Of a DNA stretch of 64,000 bases, positions 36,250-48,873 are shown piece by piece. The position numbers and the translations under genes were made by a program. The stretch's first letter is position 1, and each line of letters starts with the position of its first letter. The DNA comes from Ornithodoros turicata (Eukaryota > Arthropoda > Arachnida > Ixodida > Argasidae). The notes under the pieces are model-generated. The model was not told where the DNA came from, ran no database searches, and saw only the letters and a program-made list of their open reading frames with translations. Where the stretch lies: contig NW_026999477.1 in NCBI RefSeq assembly GCF_037126465.1, forward strand, positions 1 through 64,000. Reading direction: 5' to 3'.

Positions 36250-38135
36250 GTAACAGAAAGGACACCAAATCTGGGGGAAGGGTTTCATTTTCTCTCACAT
36301 GGTGTTACACACACTCGCACACTCCACGTTATTATTCTATATAGACTCGCTTCAGTGCTTGACGTCATGGTGATGCGGCGGCGCTGCTGTCGTGCTTGGT
36401 GGACTAAAACCGCGCGATCAGTAATTATGTGTTTTCGGTCACTATTAAGGGCATGCCGCAAAGTGGTGTAGCCACTGCATGTCCTTCGCGGTACAGAATG
36501 GACAAATACGTCGCATACATCGTGCGGTTTCCGACACCATTTTCTCTACCAGCGACGTCTACTCTATGCGCGTGAGTGGGCGCGCCCTCTTGATTACAGA
36601 CTGAAGTGGGTCTATGCATTACACAATGCCAAATATATTTTCCTCCAGAGCTTGTTTGTTGATTGGCAGATCCCCTGCTAGGCTTCCAACTAGCATCTCT
36701 CGTGCGTTGTTTTCTTTCTTCGTTTCATTTCTAATTTCCCTAATTGCTGTCAAGGAGGCTATCCCTGATCACAGTCAACGGTCGCATATTCGCTGATAGG
36801 CAGCCCATTGGGCCAGCGTGCATAAATTTCTAGTAAGGCAGGTGATGAGCAAGATGAGAAAGAAGCAACTTGGCGGCACTACATGCCAGACTCACCGTGA
36901 AGACATTACATCGGTCTTTGCGTTTTCTAAAAAGGAGCTGTAAAGTAAATGGCACACATGTAGAACCTCTGTGCTTTCGTCAAAGCTTGTAACTTGGACG
37001 CTTCAGATGCCTAAAGTCTCTGCTGCAAATCCTCCTGCTTTTTCAGCAATTGCATTTCAAAAATTGCTTGCCAAGCAAATGATGCCGATTCCGCGGTCTA
37101 CTCAGACGCAACAACCCTTACTCGACTAGAACGCCGTCTACCGAAAAGGCAAGCAAACACCCAAGCGAGTTCGTGGCCGTATTCGCGAGTGCAGTGCACG
37201 CCTCATTATCGAAGGTGCAGGATTTGTGTTTCTCAGAATACAAGCCCGTAAGCCTGATATCCGTATGAACTATGAAGTGCTTGGATGCGAGTTTTCGGAG
37301 GCAGTGCTCAGCGATGCAGCGACACAGAGACGCGGGGAGAGAGAAAGACCAACAGAGGGCGCGGACCGCGCACATACTTGAAAACTTCTGTTGCTACACT
37401 CGTATTCTGTTCTAGCATTGCTCTGAGTTCATTAATCATTTGTACCGATCTTTTATCAGAATATTATTTTTGCTTCACAATGCGTTTCAATCTTTGATCG
37501 TCCATATTGGCTTCCTCGTGCTGTTCCCATGCTCCTATTTTTTCATTAAGAAATTCACGTTACATACATGGCATTCCCTATCCACGAGACGTCCATGTGT
37601 ATTTTTTCTCGTTATTCCGGTTCTGTGTTTTCCTCGCAGTAAGTGTACTAATGCTTCGTTGCTTGTTTGTATCTACTCTTACTCGCATTTGTCTACTTGT
37701 CTACTTCTTCTGTGTCTACTTGTTTTCTACCTCTGTCTTCTTGCAAGGATATGATACGGTCGACGGCTATAAGGAAGCCACACACTTCCACCCCACTGTC
37801 TCCACTCATGTGTCCGCTGAAACAAACCTGTTCCCGTGAAATGACCGTCGTGGTCTCGAGAGTCAATTAACGAAGCAAGCAGAGGTACCGATAAACACTG
37901 AAAACTCAAAGGCACTAGACAACAAACTAAAACACAGCAGCGACGACATATCATTGCTGCTTTTATTACGCAACGTGATCCCAGAGCAAAAAACAAGAGT
38001 CCCTGTAGCCACTGTTGCTTCGCGGCGCAAGCACCGTAAAACGAGTCGCGGTCCAAACAAATTACCGCACTTGACCTGTTTCTTGTATTCCAAATAGTGT
38101 TACTAACGTTCCTAAATTACTCGTTAAAATTACAG
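36250..38135. other. Intron between NCD1 module 5 and the NACHT exon
   Basis: A TACTAAC branch-point consensus at 38101-38107 stands 28 bp upstream of the acceptor AAAATTACAG. The remainder is unrecognised. Confidence 0.5.
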
Positions 38136-41100
38136 GAATTTCTCGCTCCAAGGACATGGCTTCGACATCTCAATTTGATCTCAACATGGAAAGGTCACCA
38201 CAGTGGGAAGACCTCAGGAAGGAAATGCACGAAGCCATTGCGGAGGAAGACGAGGCTCGTGTTCTAAAGTGCCTGGATGCTGCACCTGCTTTGAAACTGT
38301 GGTTGGACCCTGTTAAAGAAAAATCAGCTCGTTACAGAGCTGTTAAAAAGAAAGCCATCCGTATACATGGCCTCTTAGTCTCGCGTGGATGTGGACTCAA
38401 CAACAAGAAAGAATCATCGTATTATCAACATCTGTCACGCGTTTATCGAGCTGAAATTCGACGGCAACGATACTACACCAAAGAATGCAAAGAATCCTAC
38501 ATCTATTACTTGAAAAGCAAATCGAAGAGCCACGTCGGATGTGATGACTTCGACGAGCGATTGGAGAAGATGTTCAGGGAACTTTCAACCGACCAATTAA
38601 ACGAGGAAATATTGAAAGTTGTTGCCACAGCACCGCATCTGGATATACTATTCGACTACAACAGTGAAGACGTTCAGGGGATCACGGGGTGCAGCGGCAG
38701 CCGCGTCCTCGGACTTGCTGATTATGAAAAGCAAAGAATTTCTATCGGAGGCGGAGCAACGGAAGCCGAAGTCCGGGGCACGTTTATTCACGAATCCTGT
38801 CATTTGGCACTTCATCTGGTGTATAAAAATGACGGCAAGCCATATTTCCGCGAAGATACCGAAATGAAACGGAGATACAGAGCCATTCTGGATGACATAA
38901 AACGAAGAGAAAACGATGTGGATCTCTTGATACGACTAGCTTTGATGAAAAATGAAGAACAAGAAGCGATTGTTCGTATCCCACACATACTAACTCAATA
39001 TGGCAGCGATCATGGAAATACGGTTCTCGAAAAAGAGGTACCAGAATTACGAAAGTTTTTCGAGGATACTGTCATACCGGACATGCAGAAATACATTCAA
39101 AATGGAATCCCGTCCATAGATGCGACAATGATAGAAAAGGAAAACGCGAGACTCAACAAAGCTTTCAACATTGGCAAACTCAACATCAAATTCGAGAACC
39201 AACCGAAGAACAGTGTCTGGGAGAACTCGTTTCTTCACGTAGTTACGAGCCCAGAACTGAGGCTTCTCGAAATAATGGTTCACAACGCTGTGCAATCTGC
39301 GGGACTTCCGTACATGTTTTTCGATGCAAAACAGCTGGAATCCGCACTGGAGGATGTGTTACTAGACTACAAATATGCTTTTGCGCTTGTAACGGTCCAA
39401 CAAAATGAAGGCGTCCGAAAGATGATTAAACTTCTCAGTGAAGTCTCTTGTGTCACTGGATCAAAAGTCATCTTGCTCGTGGAAGACAGTGGCAAAGACT
39501 GCTTGATGACAAAAGTGCAACAAGATGCATTCTTTGGCGAGAGGCACAAAGTTCACAGCATCGACGAAGCAAGCTTTGCACATGTCACGTATAGCTGCAA
39601 AAAAGGAGTTTTCGAAAATTCCCGCGTAAGACTTCAGGGCCAAGACGTTTCTACATTTTCGGACGCAACGAATATAGATACCTTCTTACGCTGCGTAGAC
39701 ACTGCGGTTTTCCTAAAGCTATGTGAGTCGGGGAACATTGACCTGGGACCTCCTCTTCATGAACTGGAAGAGCGTGTTCAGAACTATTACGTGGAAAGAG
39801 AGTTCAGAAGAGCCGTGGAAATTAACTTGAGACTATGCGATCTAGACGACGACAATGAGGCTTTCGCACTTCTGGGCTGTCCACACAATCAGGTCGCAAC
39901 ACTTCTACCTCGCGGTTGCGAGCCAAAACCCAAGGAGGAATTAAGGAAGTTCGAGAAATTCGTACTCCTGCAAGAGCAACGTGACTACGCAGCTCTCCTG
40001 GAAGATGGTCATTTCCGAAACAAAGTAGTGCACCTGCTAAAGTTCGACGAATCTCGTACAAGATTCTTGTGGGCCAAATCAAATGGTCGTCTCAGTCACC
40101 TTCTAATGACTGGAAGTGAGAATTACACTGAGGACGCGTTGTTGAACGTAAACGATAAGGTTGTCATAGTCTCTGCTGCACCAGGTATGGGAAAGAGTAT
40201 GCTGGCATCTCGGTTGTGCACAGAGTTGAAAACTCAAGACAAGAAGAGGTGGGTGCTCTATGTCGACCTTCCTCAGAGAATGGCATTAGTGAAAACTGCG
40301 TCGCCTAGTCTGGGATATCTAGCGGATCTGTGCCAAGTACGAAAGGATGGTCTGGAGTTCGCTTTCTTCGAAGAAAGCTTGAAGAATGGTAGCCCTTTCG
40401 AGGTCGTCGTCATGTTGGATGGCTTCGATGAAGTCAACGACGAATGCCGCAAGTGTGTGCTGGGCCTTATACTGTTTCTTGCTAACAAAAAAGTTTACAA
40501 GGTGTACCTTTTTACTCGCACCGTGTGTAAACCCCATGTACAAGATACCTTGCACACTGTGTCATATGACCTCATTCCTTTTTCTGATGAAAACCAGAAT
40601 GAATTCCTCACAAGATATAGGGCCCAAAGAGAAACTCCAGCCACCAGCAATGAGGCATTTCTGCAAAAATTCGAGCAACTGTATGGGACATTGAAGAAGA
40701 AAAACAAGACAATCCTAGAAACCCCTCTCCTACTTCATATGATGGCTCAGATGGAGAGCGGGGAAATTACAAAGTCTGACGATTACTCTTCGCTCCTTAA
40801 TATTGTTGACATTTCCGGTGGGAGCAGTATATACACTGTACACATCTACAAGATGTTTGTCGAGTACAAGCATCTTGTGCACCGTAAAGAGAAGGTGAAG
40901 GAAGACATCTCCCGAAGTGCTGTGCGAGGGGACAACCATGACACGAAGTCTCCGTTCTACGTAAACCATGGTCTCCTGGCTATGAAGTGTATATTTCCTC
41001 AGGATATATTGAAGAACTTATTGAATGAAGACGAATTAGAGGAGTTCGATCCCGAAGGAAGTTTCATCACCGACGTTGATTCTTTCAAAGAAGGTTTTGT

Positions 41101-43915
41101 GAATAGAATTAACGATGGAGGAATTCCCGAGTTCGTTCATAAGACCTTCGCTGAATTTTTCGCAGCTCACTACCTGTTGGAAAGGGCAAAAGGAAGAAAA
41201 AAATCCAGGTTTAGGGAAAACGTCGTCGCATTGTATGGTAAAGAAGACTACGGGGCTGTAATGATGTTGTTCGATGAACTGGCGTCGGCGTCCTATCCAC
41301 TTCACTCTGCCGTGATGAACAATGATGATTCATATGTTGAGCAAGTCGGTATTCAAAGAGAGGACATGTTGAAGGTGGATGAGCTCAAAAGGACGCCATT
41401 GCACGTAGCAGCTCTGCATTCTGATGAAGCAACATTGAAGATGCTTCCAATGGATGACGAACTAATCAAGAATGATTTGTTTCAAATGTCACCATTCGAG
41501 TACGTGGAGCTCTGTTCTCCATGGAAGGAAAAATTCTATGGGATGTGGTGGGAACCTTCTCGGACTGAGGCTTCACCTGTGCAAGAGAGACTCGACGTAT
41601 TATGCGCTCGATGCAGTGAGGAAGCAGTGAAACGTTCTACCCAAAATCTGCGCAGGTGTGAAACCTTCAAGCAAAAGAGACATTTTCTCGGACGAGCAAT
41701 ATTCACGGCTCTGATACACGACCTGCGAGGCGTTTTAGACGTGTATCTGAGCTATGTGTCCCCGAAAGAGAGTACAGTAGATCTGCACAAAGACATCATG
41801 GACCAATTAGAATCACGCAAGAAACGAAGCTTGAGATGTTCTGCAGAGCCTTCGGTAATTGGAAACCTTGATGACTTTGAGGACTGTGACTATAAAACTG
41901 CCCCTTTTTACGCAAAGTCGGAGGTTGTTTGCAAAATGCTCCTTCCTTACTGCGATATGGGACTTCGTGACAAGGATGGAGACACAATGTTGCACAATAG
42001 CGCGAATGAGGGAAATCTGGAGACAACACAGTTTTACCTCGCACGTATATCCATTAACGAAAGAAATAAATACTTTCGAACTCCTTTGCACTTGGCTAAA
42101 GATGCAGAGATGGTGAAGCTACTTCTTCCTCTTTATCCCTCAGTGAATGTTCTCGATTATTATCAACAAACTCCTATGGATATATGTGCAAAGAGAGATT
42201 ATTTGGAGGCCATGAAGTTGTTACTCCTTCGCACTCGGATATATGACTCACATCACGTGAGACTGAACACAACGCTTCATGTGGCTACTTACTATCTTTC
42301 CCCTGAAGCTGTGACGTTTCTTCTTCCTCACGCAAATGCGCACATGCTTAACAACAGAGGAGAATCATGCTTAGACGTTGCTTGGACTTGTTTGAGATCT
42401 GAGAAGAGTTTGGAGTCCAACACTGTGAGCTGTCTCATCCCACACTCGATCGTGAACTCACCTCAAATGTTCGGCTCGTCACCGTTGTACGTCTGGGCGA
42501 GACGTGGTGTAAGGAAAGTGATGCAAACTCGATGGCCTTATTTGCGACACAGTGACCCTAGGCATGCACAGAGGATCAACAGAAGATATGTGGACGTGAA
42601 CGAGGATTTCCAAGAAGAAATTTGGTGTCTGAAACTTCTCTTCCTCCATTTAGATGTCATCACTGGTGATCGTTATGGCAGTAAACTGCTACATGATGTG
42701 GCTAGGGAGAAGCTACGTAAAATACAAGTTAATTATATTAATTACATGAAGATGTTAGTGCCGCCTTTAAATCTCACTGAGCAGGAGAAGCTACGTAAAA
42801 TAGAAGTTAATTATATTAATTACATGAAGATGTTACTGCCGCATTTAAATCTCACTGAGCAGGATTATGTAGAGTGTAGCGTAGGAAATGACGACATTGT
42901 TACCTTATATCGAAGATGGTCGCACATGAATAACATCGATGATCCCCATATTCACGATGTCAACGCGGAAATGGTCGACGACGATGGCAATACGAAGTTG
43001 CTCATAGAAGCAGAGGAAGGAAATGTGGAAGCTGTTAAGATTCACCTCTCCCCTTCATCCGTGTGCTTTACAGATGAAGAAGAGAACACTGCATTGCACT
43101 TGAGCGCGAGGAACGGACACACAAATGTGGTGAAGCTTCTCATTCCTCTTTATACATCAGTGGACGTGATCAATGTGGATCAAAAAACGCCCATGCATGT
43201 GTGCGCCTCAAATGGACACCTGGACGTTGTAAAGTTATTATTACTCCGCTCTAGAATGAGTTTCCGTGACAATCATGGATGGACACCTCTTCACTGGGCC
43301 TGTGAAAGTGATGAAGTTGATATCGTGAACTTCCTTCTTCCCCACTCCTTCCCTAATATGCGCGATACTTGGGGTTTCACGTGCTGCGCTGTTTCCGCTG
43401 AAAGTAGCAACATGAATATTCTGAGATGTCTCATCCCTCACTCTCTTATAAACTGTCCTAATTTGATAGGCGATTCACCAATGCGAATGTGTGCAAAAGA
43501 TTATATGAGAGAAGAGCTGGTGACATTATTGCCATATTGTTGTGATTATGACGCAGCGAGTTTATTGACTATTCACCCGCTGTCATCTTGTAAGGACGAT
43601 ACGAGTATGGAAGCTATGCCTTGTCTGAAACTGATGGTTCTCCACTCAGATGTCAGTGCAGTAGATGAGCGTTTCTGTGAAACACTCAGCTGCATTCGAG
43701 AGTATTATGTAGAGAGTGATTCATTCTGGCGTCCAACAGAGACTGTGATATCACTACTCCTGAAATATGTTCCTCTCTTGCTTCCTCATACAAATGTTTC
43801 TGCTAAGGACGATGAATGCAACGAACTATTACAAGGAGCCCTCCGAAGTAGCGAAGATCCCGAATTGGTTAGCTTCCTTCAGAAATGGACTCGCTTGAGT
43901 GACTTCCATTCATGA
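38136..43915 (+). CDS. NLR-like NACHT-ankyrin protein, large terminal exon
   Basis: One exon encodes 1,919 residues from the ATG at 38156. The acceptor is at 38135, and the codons between are open and in frame with the NCD1 exons. Residues 1-90 resemble a degenerate ankyrin pair. An HExxH zinc-peptidase motif (FIHESCHLALH) lies at 212-216. The NACHT domain runs from about 665 to 1010: Walker A GMGKS at 677-681, Walker B LDGFDE at 754-759, sensor-like Thr-Arg at 787-788, the helical-domain motif TPLLLHMM, and FVHKTFAEFFAAHYLL at 993-1008. From about 1080 to the end are ankyrin-type repeats in two parallel blocks. STAND NTPases of this type act as nucleotide-switched, self-assembling sensors, usually in innate immunity; ligand and role here are unknown. 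A 78-bp tandem duplication lies at 42707-42862. A later Met at residue 11 is an alternative start if the exon is first. Confidence 0.9.
42707..42862 (+). repeat. 78-bp in-frame tandem duplication in the NACHT exon
   Basis: Two adjacent 26-codon units (EKLRKI...NLTEQ) lie at 42707-42784 and 42785-42862. They differ at only a few bases (IQ versus IE, LVPP versus LLPH), so the duplication is recent. It lengthens one ankyrin-region segment without shifting the frame. Confidence 0.95.
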
Positions 43916-44970
43916 TGCTGAATTGTTGGCAACGGTTGTGGTTAAGCATACCAAGTGGCACTGAGCTGTCAATGGACACGAGCTCTGAAGACGATATGGA
44001 AGTTTTAATAGAGGTATCAACAGCAGTATACTGAGTCCTTGCCTTCATCCGAGAAAGCACAAATATTCATCCAGTGTCAAAATGAAAGAAAAAAGATCAC
44101 TTTTCTGATTTTTTGTGATTGTGATTATGACTAACGCATTTTGTTTCTTCTTGTTCCTTATGTTACAAAGTACCATTCCGTAGTAGGTTCATAAGGTGAT
44201 TTGAAAATGTGTAAAAAATGTGTCTATTCCTAATGTGTTAGTAATATGCTTAGCTATGATATGCCACAGTATTAGAATACGGCTGCGTGCGATTATGTTT
44301 GGTGTCAAATGTATATACCCAAATGTCAAATGTAAATGAACAAAAGTGTTTTTCGCACATTGGAGAAGGTTTAATTCAAATTATTTTGGAACTCTCGCTC
44401 ACTTCGCTGCAGAGTTGTGTAAAGTAAATATTGTCGAGCGAAACACATGTGCGATACAGCCGTACTTTTATTACCACCTAATAAATGTAAGGGTTCCAAA
44501 TTGCTTTTCCAGTTATCGTTACAGATTACGGAACATATTACTTTGAAGTAATCAAGGTTCGTGTAAAGGAACCTCGACTAACTCAAATATGCCTGTTACA
44601 AATTGGATTTGTGTACGTGCGATTAAATGATTAGATGCAGTTGTCCTTGGAAGTAATGTGTCCACTTAGATGTCATCAAGAGATGCAGATGGGGAGAAAA
44701 TTCAGTGAACCGGTAAGCAAAGATGAAGGGAAGTGTCCCAGGATGAGAGCCGCCCATATATTTCGAACAGAGACTGCTATTCCTCTTCATCATGAGCGAG
44801 AATCAGAATATGCGGCTCGCACACAGCGCAGGACATGTCCTAGGGCCTCATAGCAGCCACAAGGACACATGTTTCGAGGGGACGCAAGTTATAGTTACGG
44901 CCAGCTTGTGATAGCTCGGGATGCGTGCTTTAGTAGTTATTACAGTTACTTTTGCAGATTCTAACTACCC
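43916..44970. other. 3' flank of the NACHT gene
   Basis: A polyadenylation hexamer AATAAA is at 44480-44485, about 560 bp after the stop, and is the best visible candidate for transcript end. Nothing else is recognised. Confidence 0.4.
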
Positions 44971-45426
44971 GAGCAGCGCACAATATTGGTCCAATATTGG
45001 CACTGTCTCGGTTTTAGTGAGCCTAATGAGGGCCAATCAAGCCAATGAAGAGCAATAAGTGGTGTTATCTTGGCTTATCCTACTCTCACCACTGTGCTAC
45101 CCATGGCAGTGTTTCAGTACCTACCCAGGTAAATAAAAAAAAAGACGAAAGAGGGAGAGAAAATAATAATGCATTGTACCGTGATGCCTTCCCGTTGTCG
45201 TGCTGCCATTCAAACCAATTAAAACTAGACCGGAGTGGCAGTTACTATAGCAACAGAGCATTCGTATTCTTCATTGGCTCACCACGGGCTTGCAACATTG
45301 GACCGATATTGGCAGTTTCATTGGCGTATTACCAGACCTTTGTTGCACGGCCTATATACTGGACCAACGTAACTTATATTGGCTGCCAATTTTGGACCGA
45401 TATGGGACCATTGATGGCGTGCTGTT
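44971..45426. repeat. Possible small transposon with ATATTGG-rich content
   Basis: Near-inverted ends (GAGCAGCGCACAATATTGG / CCATTGATGGCGTGCTG) enclose many copies of the words ATATTGG and TTGGACCGATAT. The terminal match is weak and no target duplication was seen. Confidence 0.3.
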
Positions 45427-46010
45427 TTTAGAGTTATGTTTAGAGTTACCAAATTAAATTTTCGCGGCCATCTTGTGCTCCCACCACATCACTTTCATAG
45501 CTGCTTTCATATCGTGCATTCGTGCTGCCCAAGCTCGAATACGCATCGGCCATATGGGATCCCCATCAAGAGTACTTCATTCAAGCATTAGAGTCAGTTC
45601 AAAATGTGCTTCATTACATCTAACTATTCCAGAGACGCGAGTGTTTCACGTATAAAGAAAAAAACCTCGACGTTGATCTTCTAAGTCAAGACGGTTGATA
45701 GCCAGGCGGTATCTCTTCCATAAAATGCATCACAACACAAACGCTGGCGATCGTCTCCTAGTCCCTGCTAACTAGATTTCTAAAAGCGATAAAACTCCAG
45801 TGCAGGGGACACAGACAGACAAAACAGACGACGCAAGTTCTATCGCTTTTTAACTATTTCATCTCGTCTGAACGACATCCATGTGATTAAGCTTCCGCAT
45901 TGTAATATCACTTCCTTTCTAAAATAATTCTTTCCTAACGATATTAGTGATGGAATCTCCAGCCTGAACATGTTGCTTGTACACTCGACACTATACCAGG
46001 TGGAAAATAT

Positions 46011-46195
46011 CTGCAAGTGGAACCACTTGGAAATTGTCCACTTTAAAATCCACTTCGAAGCCGTTGCACTTTGGAAACCACTTGGTAGTGGTTCCACTTC
46101 GGAAACCACTTACATATATGCTTTTCCACTTTGGGACCTATTTGCAAATGGCTCCACTTGCAGAACCACTTGCTAATGAGTCCACTTCAGTTTCC
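46011..46195 (+). repeat. Cluster of ten CCACTT words
   Basis: CCACTT occurs ten times in about 170 bp at irregular spacing, opened by its own inverse (CAAGTGGAACCACTTG). It may be a binding-site-like array or the subterminal region of a transposon. Confidence 0.6.
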
Positions 46196-46569
46196 AGCTT
46201 ACACTCTACGCCCAGTAACGGTTACGTACCACACGAACATCAGGTACATTATCTTCTTCTTTCTGATTCAAGATGTACGGCAAAATTGATAAAATATGAA
46301 GTACCGCGCACATACCATTTCGTGCATGAGGTACACATGCGATACGATGCGCCTTCGCCACGTACGAACGAGACCAGACAAACGTCAAACATTGTCAGTT
46401 CTCATTTCAAGCTTCCAACCTGACAACGGAATCATGCCGCCAGTGAAGTCCAAACTGAAACAGTCTCACACATTCGCGACGTGCATAAAACACACACACA
46501 CACAATGAGGTATTGAGCAACACACTATTTTATTACGGAAATACATACCTTGAATTGGCATATCCAGGA

Positions 46570-47171
46570 TAGAGCTCTGCGCGGATGAGATTTTTGGCAT
46601 CCGTATCCGACCCGCATGCGCGCACGTTATCCGCATCCGATCCGCACCATACACAACAGCTTACACCGCATCCGATCCGCTGAGCAAAACGCACCATCCG
46701 CATCCGATCCGCAAAATCCGCACGTTTCGAAAGACGCGTAAAGACCGCCGGAAGCATGTTGGTATAATTTCGGATGCCTCCATGCTGTCACGGAAGGGCT
46801 CAGTCATGACGACAAGCAAAGGTAAACCTTTCAACAAACTCGATATGGAGAGACTTCTGGAACGCGTGGAACGCTACCTCGTCTGTGCTCGCGCGGTTCG
46901 AGACGCCAGAATGCCTCCTCTCCCGTCTTGCCGCCGTGCATGGTCAAAGGTGAACCTGAGCATGCGCTCGCTGTCGGCTGTCGGCGCGCAATACAAATAA
47001 ATTGCTGGTGGAAAAATGACAGCACGCGGTATATCCGTATCCGATCCGCTGCCTTCGTATCCGCATCCGATCCGCACACCGCAGAAAGTGCTAAATTTTC
47101 ATCCGAATCCGCAAGTACCTTGCGGATATCCGCGGATATCCGCTTCCATCCGCGGATGGTGCAGGGCTCTA
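46570..47171. mobile_element. hAT-like MITE, 602 bp
   Basis: The ends TAGAGCTCTGCGC / GTGCAGGGCTCTA are inverted repeats (11 of 13 bases), flanked by ATCCAGGA (46562-46569) and ATCCAGGT (47172-47179), a 7-of-8 target duplication. Both subterminal zones consist of repeated CCGATCCGCATC and CCGTATCCG words. No transposase frame is present. Confidence 0.82.
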
Positions 47172-47455
47172 ATCCAGGTTGACACAATAATGGAAAACAT
47201 CTCGAGCACACTGTCGGGAAGTGTTTCACACGTATACACATGTTTCAATGTCACAAGGTATCGCACAATGGACAGACAATATGACAATCTGCAGTCCGCG
47301 TTTCTTAAGATGATCAGGTACGATATGAATCTCGGGACATTTCGAGATCCAATATTGGAAGTGCAGCATGAAGAAAGCCAAATCTGAAATTTTCAAGGAA
47401 AAGTTCAGTCACATATTAGTCATGTTCGAACTGTAAGTTGGTCCACTGGCTTACC
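47172..47455. other. Nothing recognised
   Basis: Short unrecognised sequence between two repeats. Confidence 0.3.
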
Positions 47456-48873
47456 CACTGATCTCGATTGTAAAAGGCTGGATGGCGGATAGGGAGCGCG
47501 AGCGTGAAGAAACTGGCCGCCATCTTACTGTACCCACAACAGTCGCCGCAGCGATCATGGCAACTTCTTGCAATTACGGTCGTACCAACAGTACTGGCAA
47601 GGTTACAGGGCCTAAATTTATACAGGTGAGTCACTCTTTATCGAGGAATAAATAGGCGTCCATTCTGTATATTTAGTTGACCATTATGAAGTGTTTTTTT
47701 GCTCAAAACGAGCACTGGATGCAGGTTGCTTGATCGCTCTTCCGACGTTCAATCGAGCACACTTGCATTATACCCGGCGGCAAATACAGTTTGAGTGCAT
47801 AATATGCTTGAAAGAACACTTTACACTACACAGGTAGTGTTGTCATCAATATATGTGCGAGCACTCGAGCGCTTTTTTGCATGCATTGCTAGCATGGTAC
47901 ACGGTGTTCTCTGCGGAAGCAAGTGGCCAAGTGCCACATTCATTTCTTTGAATTACCTTCACGCACAAGTTCGGTATTACGTCATAATGAGACCACGATT
48001 GTCACCTTTTCTCATGTATTGGTATTGTTTTGTGCCTTGGTTTGATTTGTGACAAAGAACCCTACGTAACGGTGGTGTGGCGCGACTTGAATAACGCCTT
48101 TGTGTCTGAGCTGTATCGTCAGCTTGTTACGATAGTAATAATTTGTAGCGTGTCGTGCTATTTGTAGCAGTTTTTAAGGCAAAAGTGGTCTCTCAATACA
48201 GGTTTTGTCATGAGGGCTACCCAGTGAATTATCTGTGCAGTGTGATACGGCTGGGTGTACAGGTAAGTATCACGTTCCTCATCCACTGGTTTCTACTTTA
48301 CAGGAAGGAACAACCTCAGTGCACGCACTGTGGTTAGCCTCTCTCAGTTCTGCATATTTTCTTACATGTTCACATCAGAAACACACCTTAGACTTCAGGT
48401 TCCTTCACCCAGCAATAAAATAATTAGAGATTGTACTTCTTCTTAGAATAGTTTTTAATCTTTTTAATTTTTAGAAGATACAGGGATTGTAAACCATGTT
48501 TTAAACTGATGTTTTAACATTTGTCCAATGCATTTATTAAACAACATATTCATTTTTAACTGGTTGCACCCAAACCAATGTTCTGATGTATTATTTCTTT
48601 TGTTGTCGATGCACCATAAAAATTGGAATCATCATCATCAATGCAGGTTACTTCACAGCTGCCTCAACATACTCAAGAAATGGGTGCAGAACCTGCGTAA
48701 TGCCCACAAACTTTGACTACCACAGCACCTCCATAAAGTAAAGGCATATGTGTCACATGGGGTTTTTAAAGGCATTCACAGTATATAATACCTTGTATGA
48801 ACTGTTGTTGATCTAAGCAGCCTCTACAGTACACTCTCAGAAATTAAAACTTGTCAGGGAACTGTGATAATTG
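47456..48873 (+). mobile_element. Dispersed repeat, copy 1 (~1.4 kb, LINE-like 3' part)
   Basis: It is collinear with 59484-60864 throughout. It opens with CCACTGATCTCGATTG, contains a short ATG frame (MATSCNYGRTNSTGK) ending at a donor-like ACAG|GTGAGT near 47625, and later a segment whose intact counterpart in copy 2 reads CTHCGEPLSILHIL, a C-terminal cysteine motif usual in LINE polyproteins. The homology ends near AAACTTGTCAGGGAACTG. The family is not identified. Confidence 0.75.

Noticed and set aside
38156..38184. NACHT exon as an independent single-exon gene starting at 38156
   Set aside because: Not excluded, but a TACTAAC branch point, a good acceptor, in-frame codons before the ATG and matching phase with exon B5 favour splicing from the NCD1 exons.
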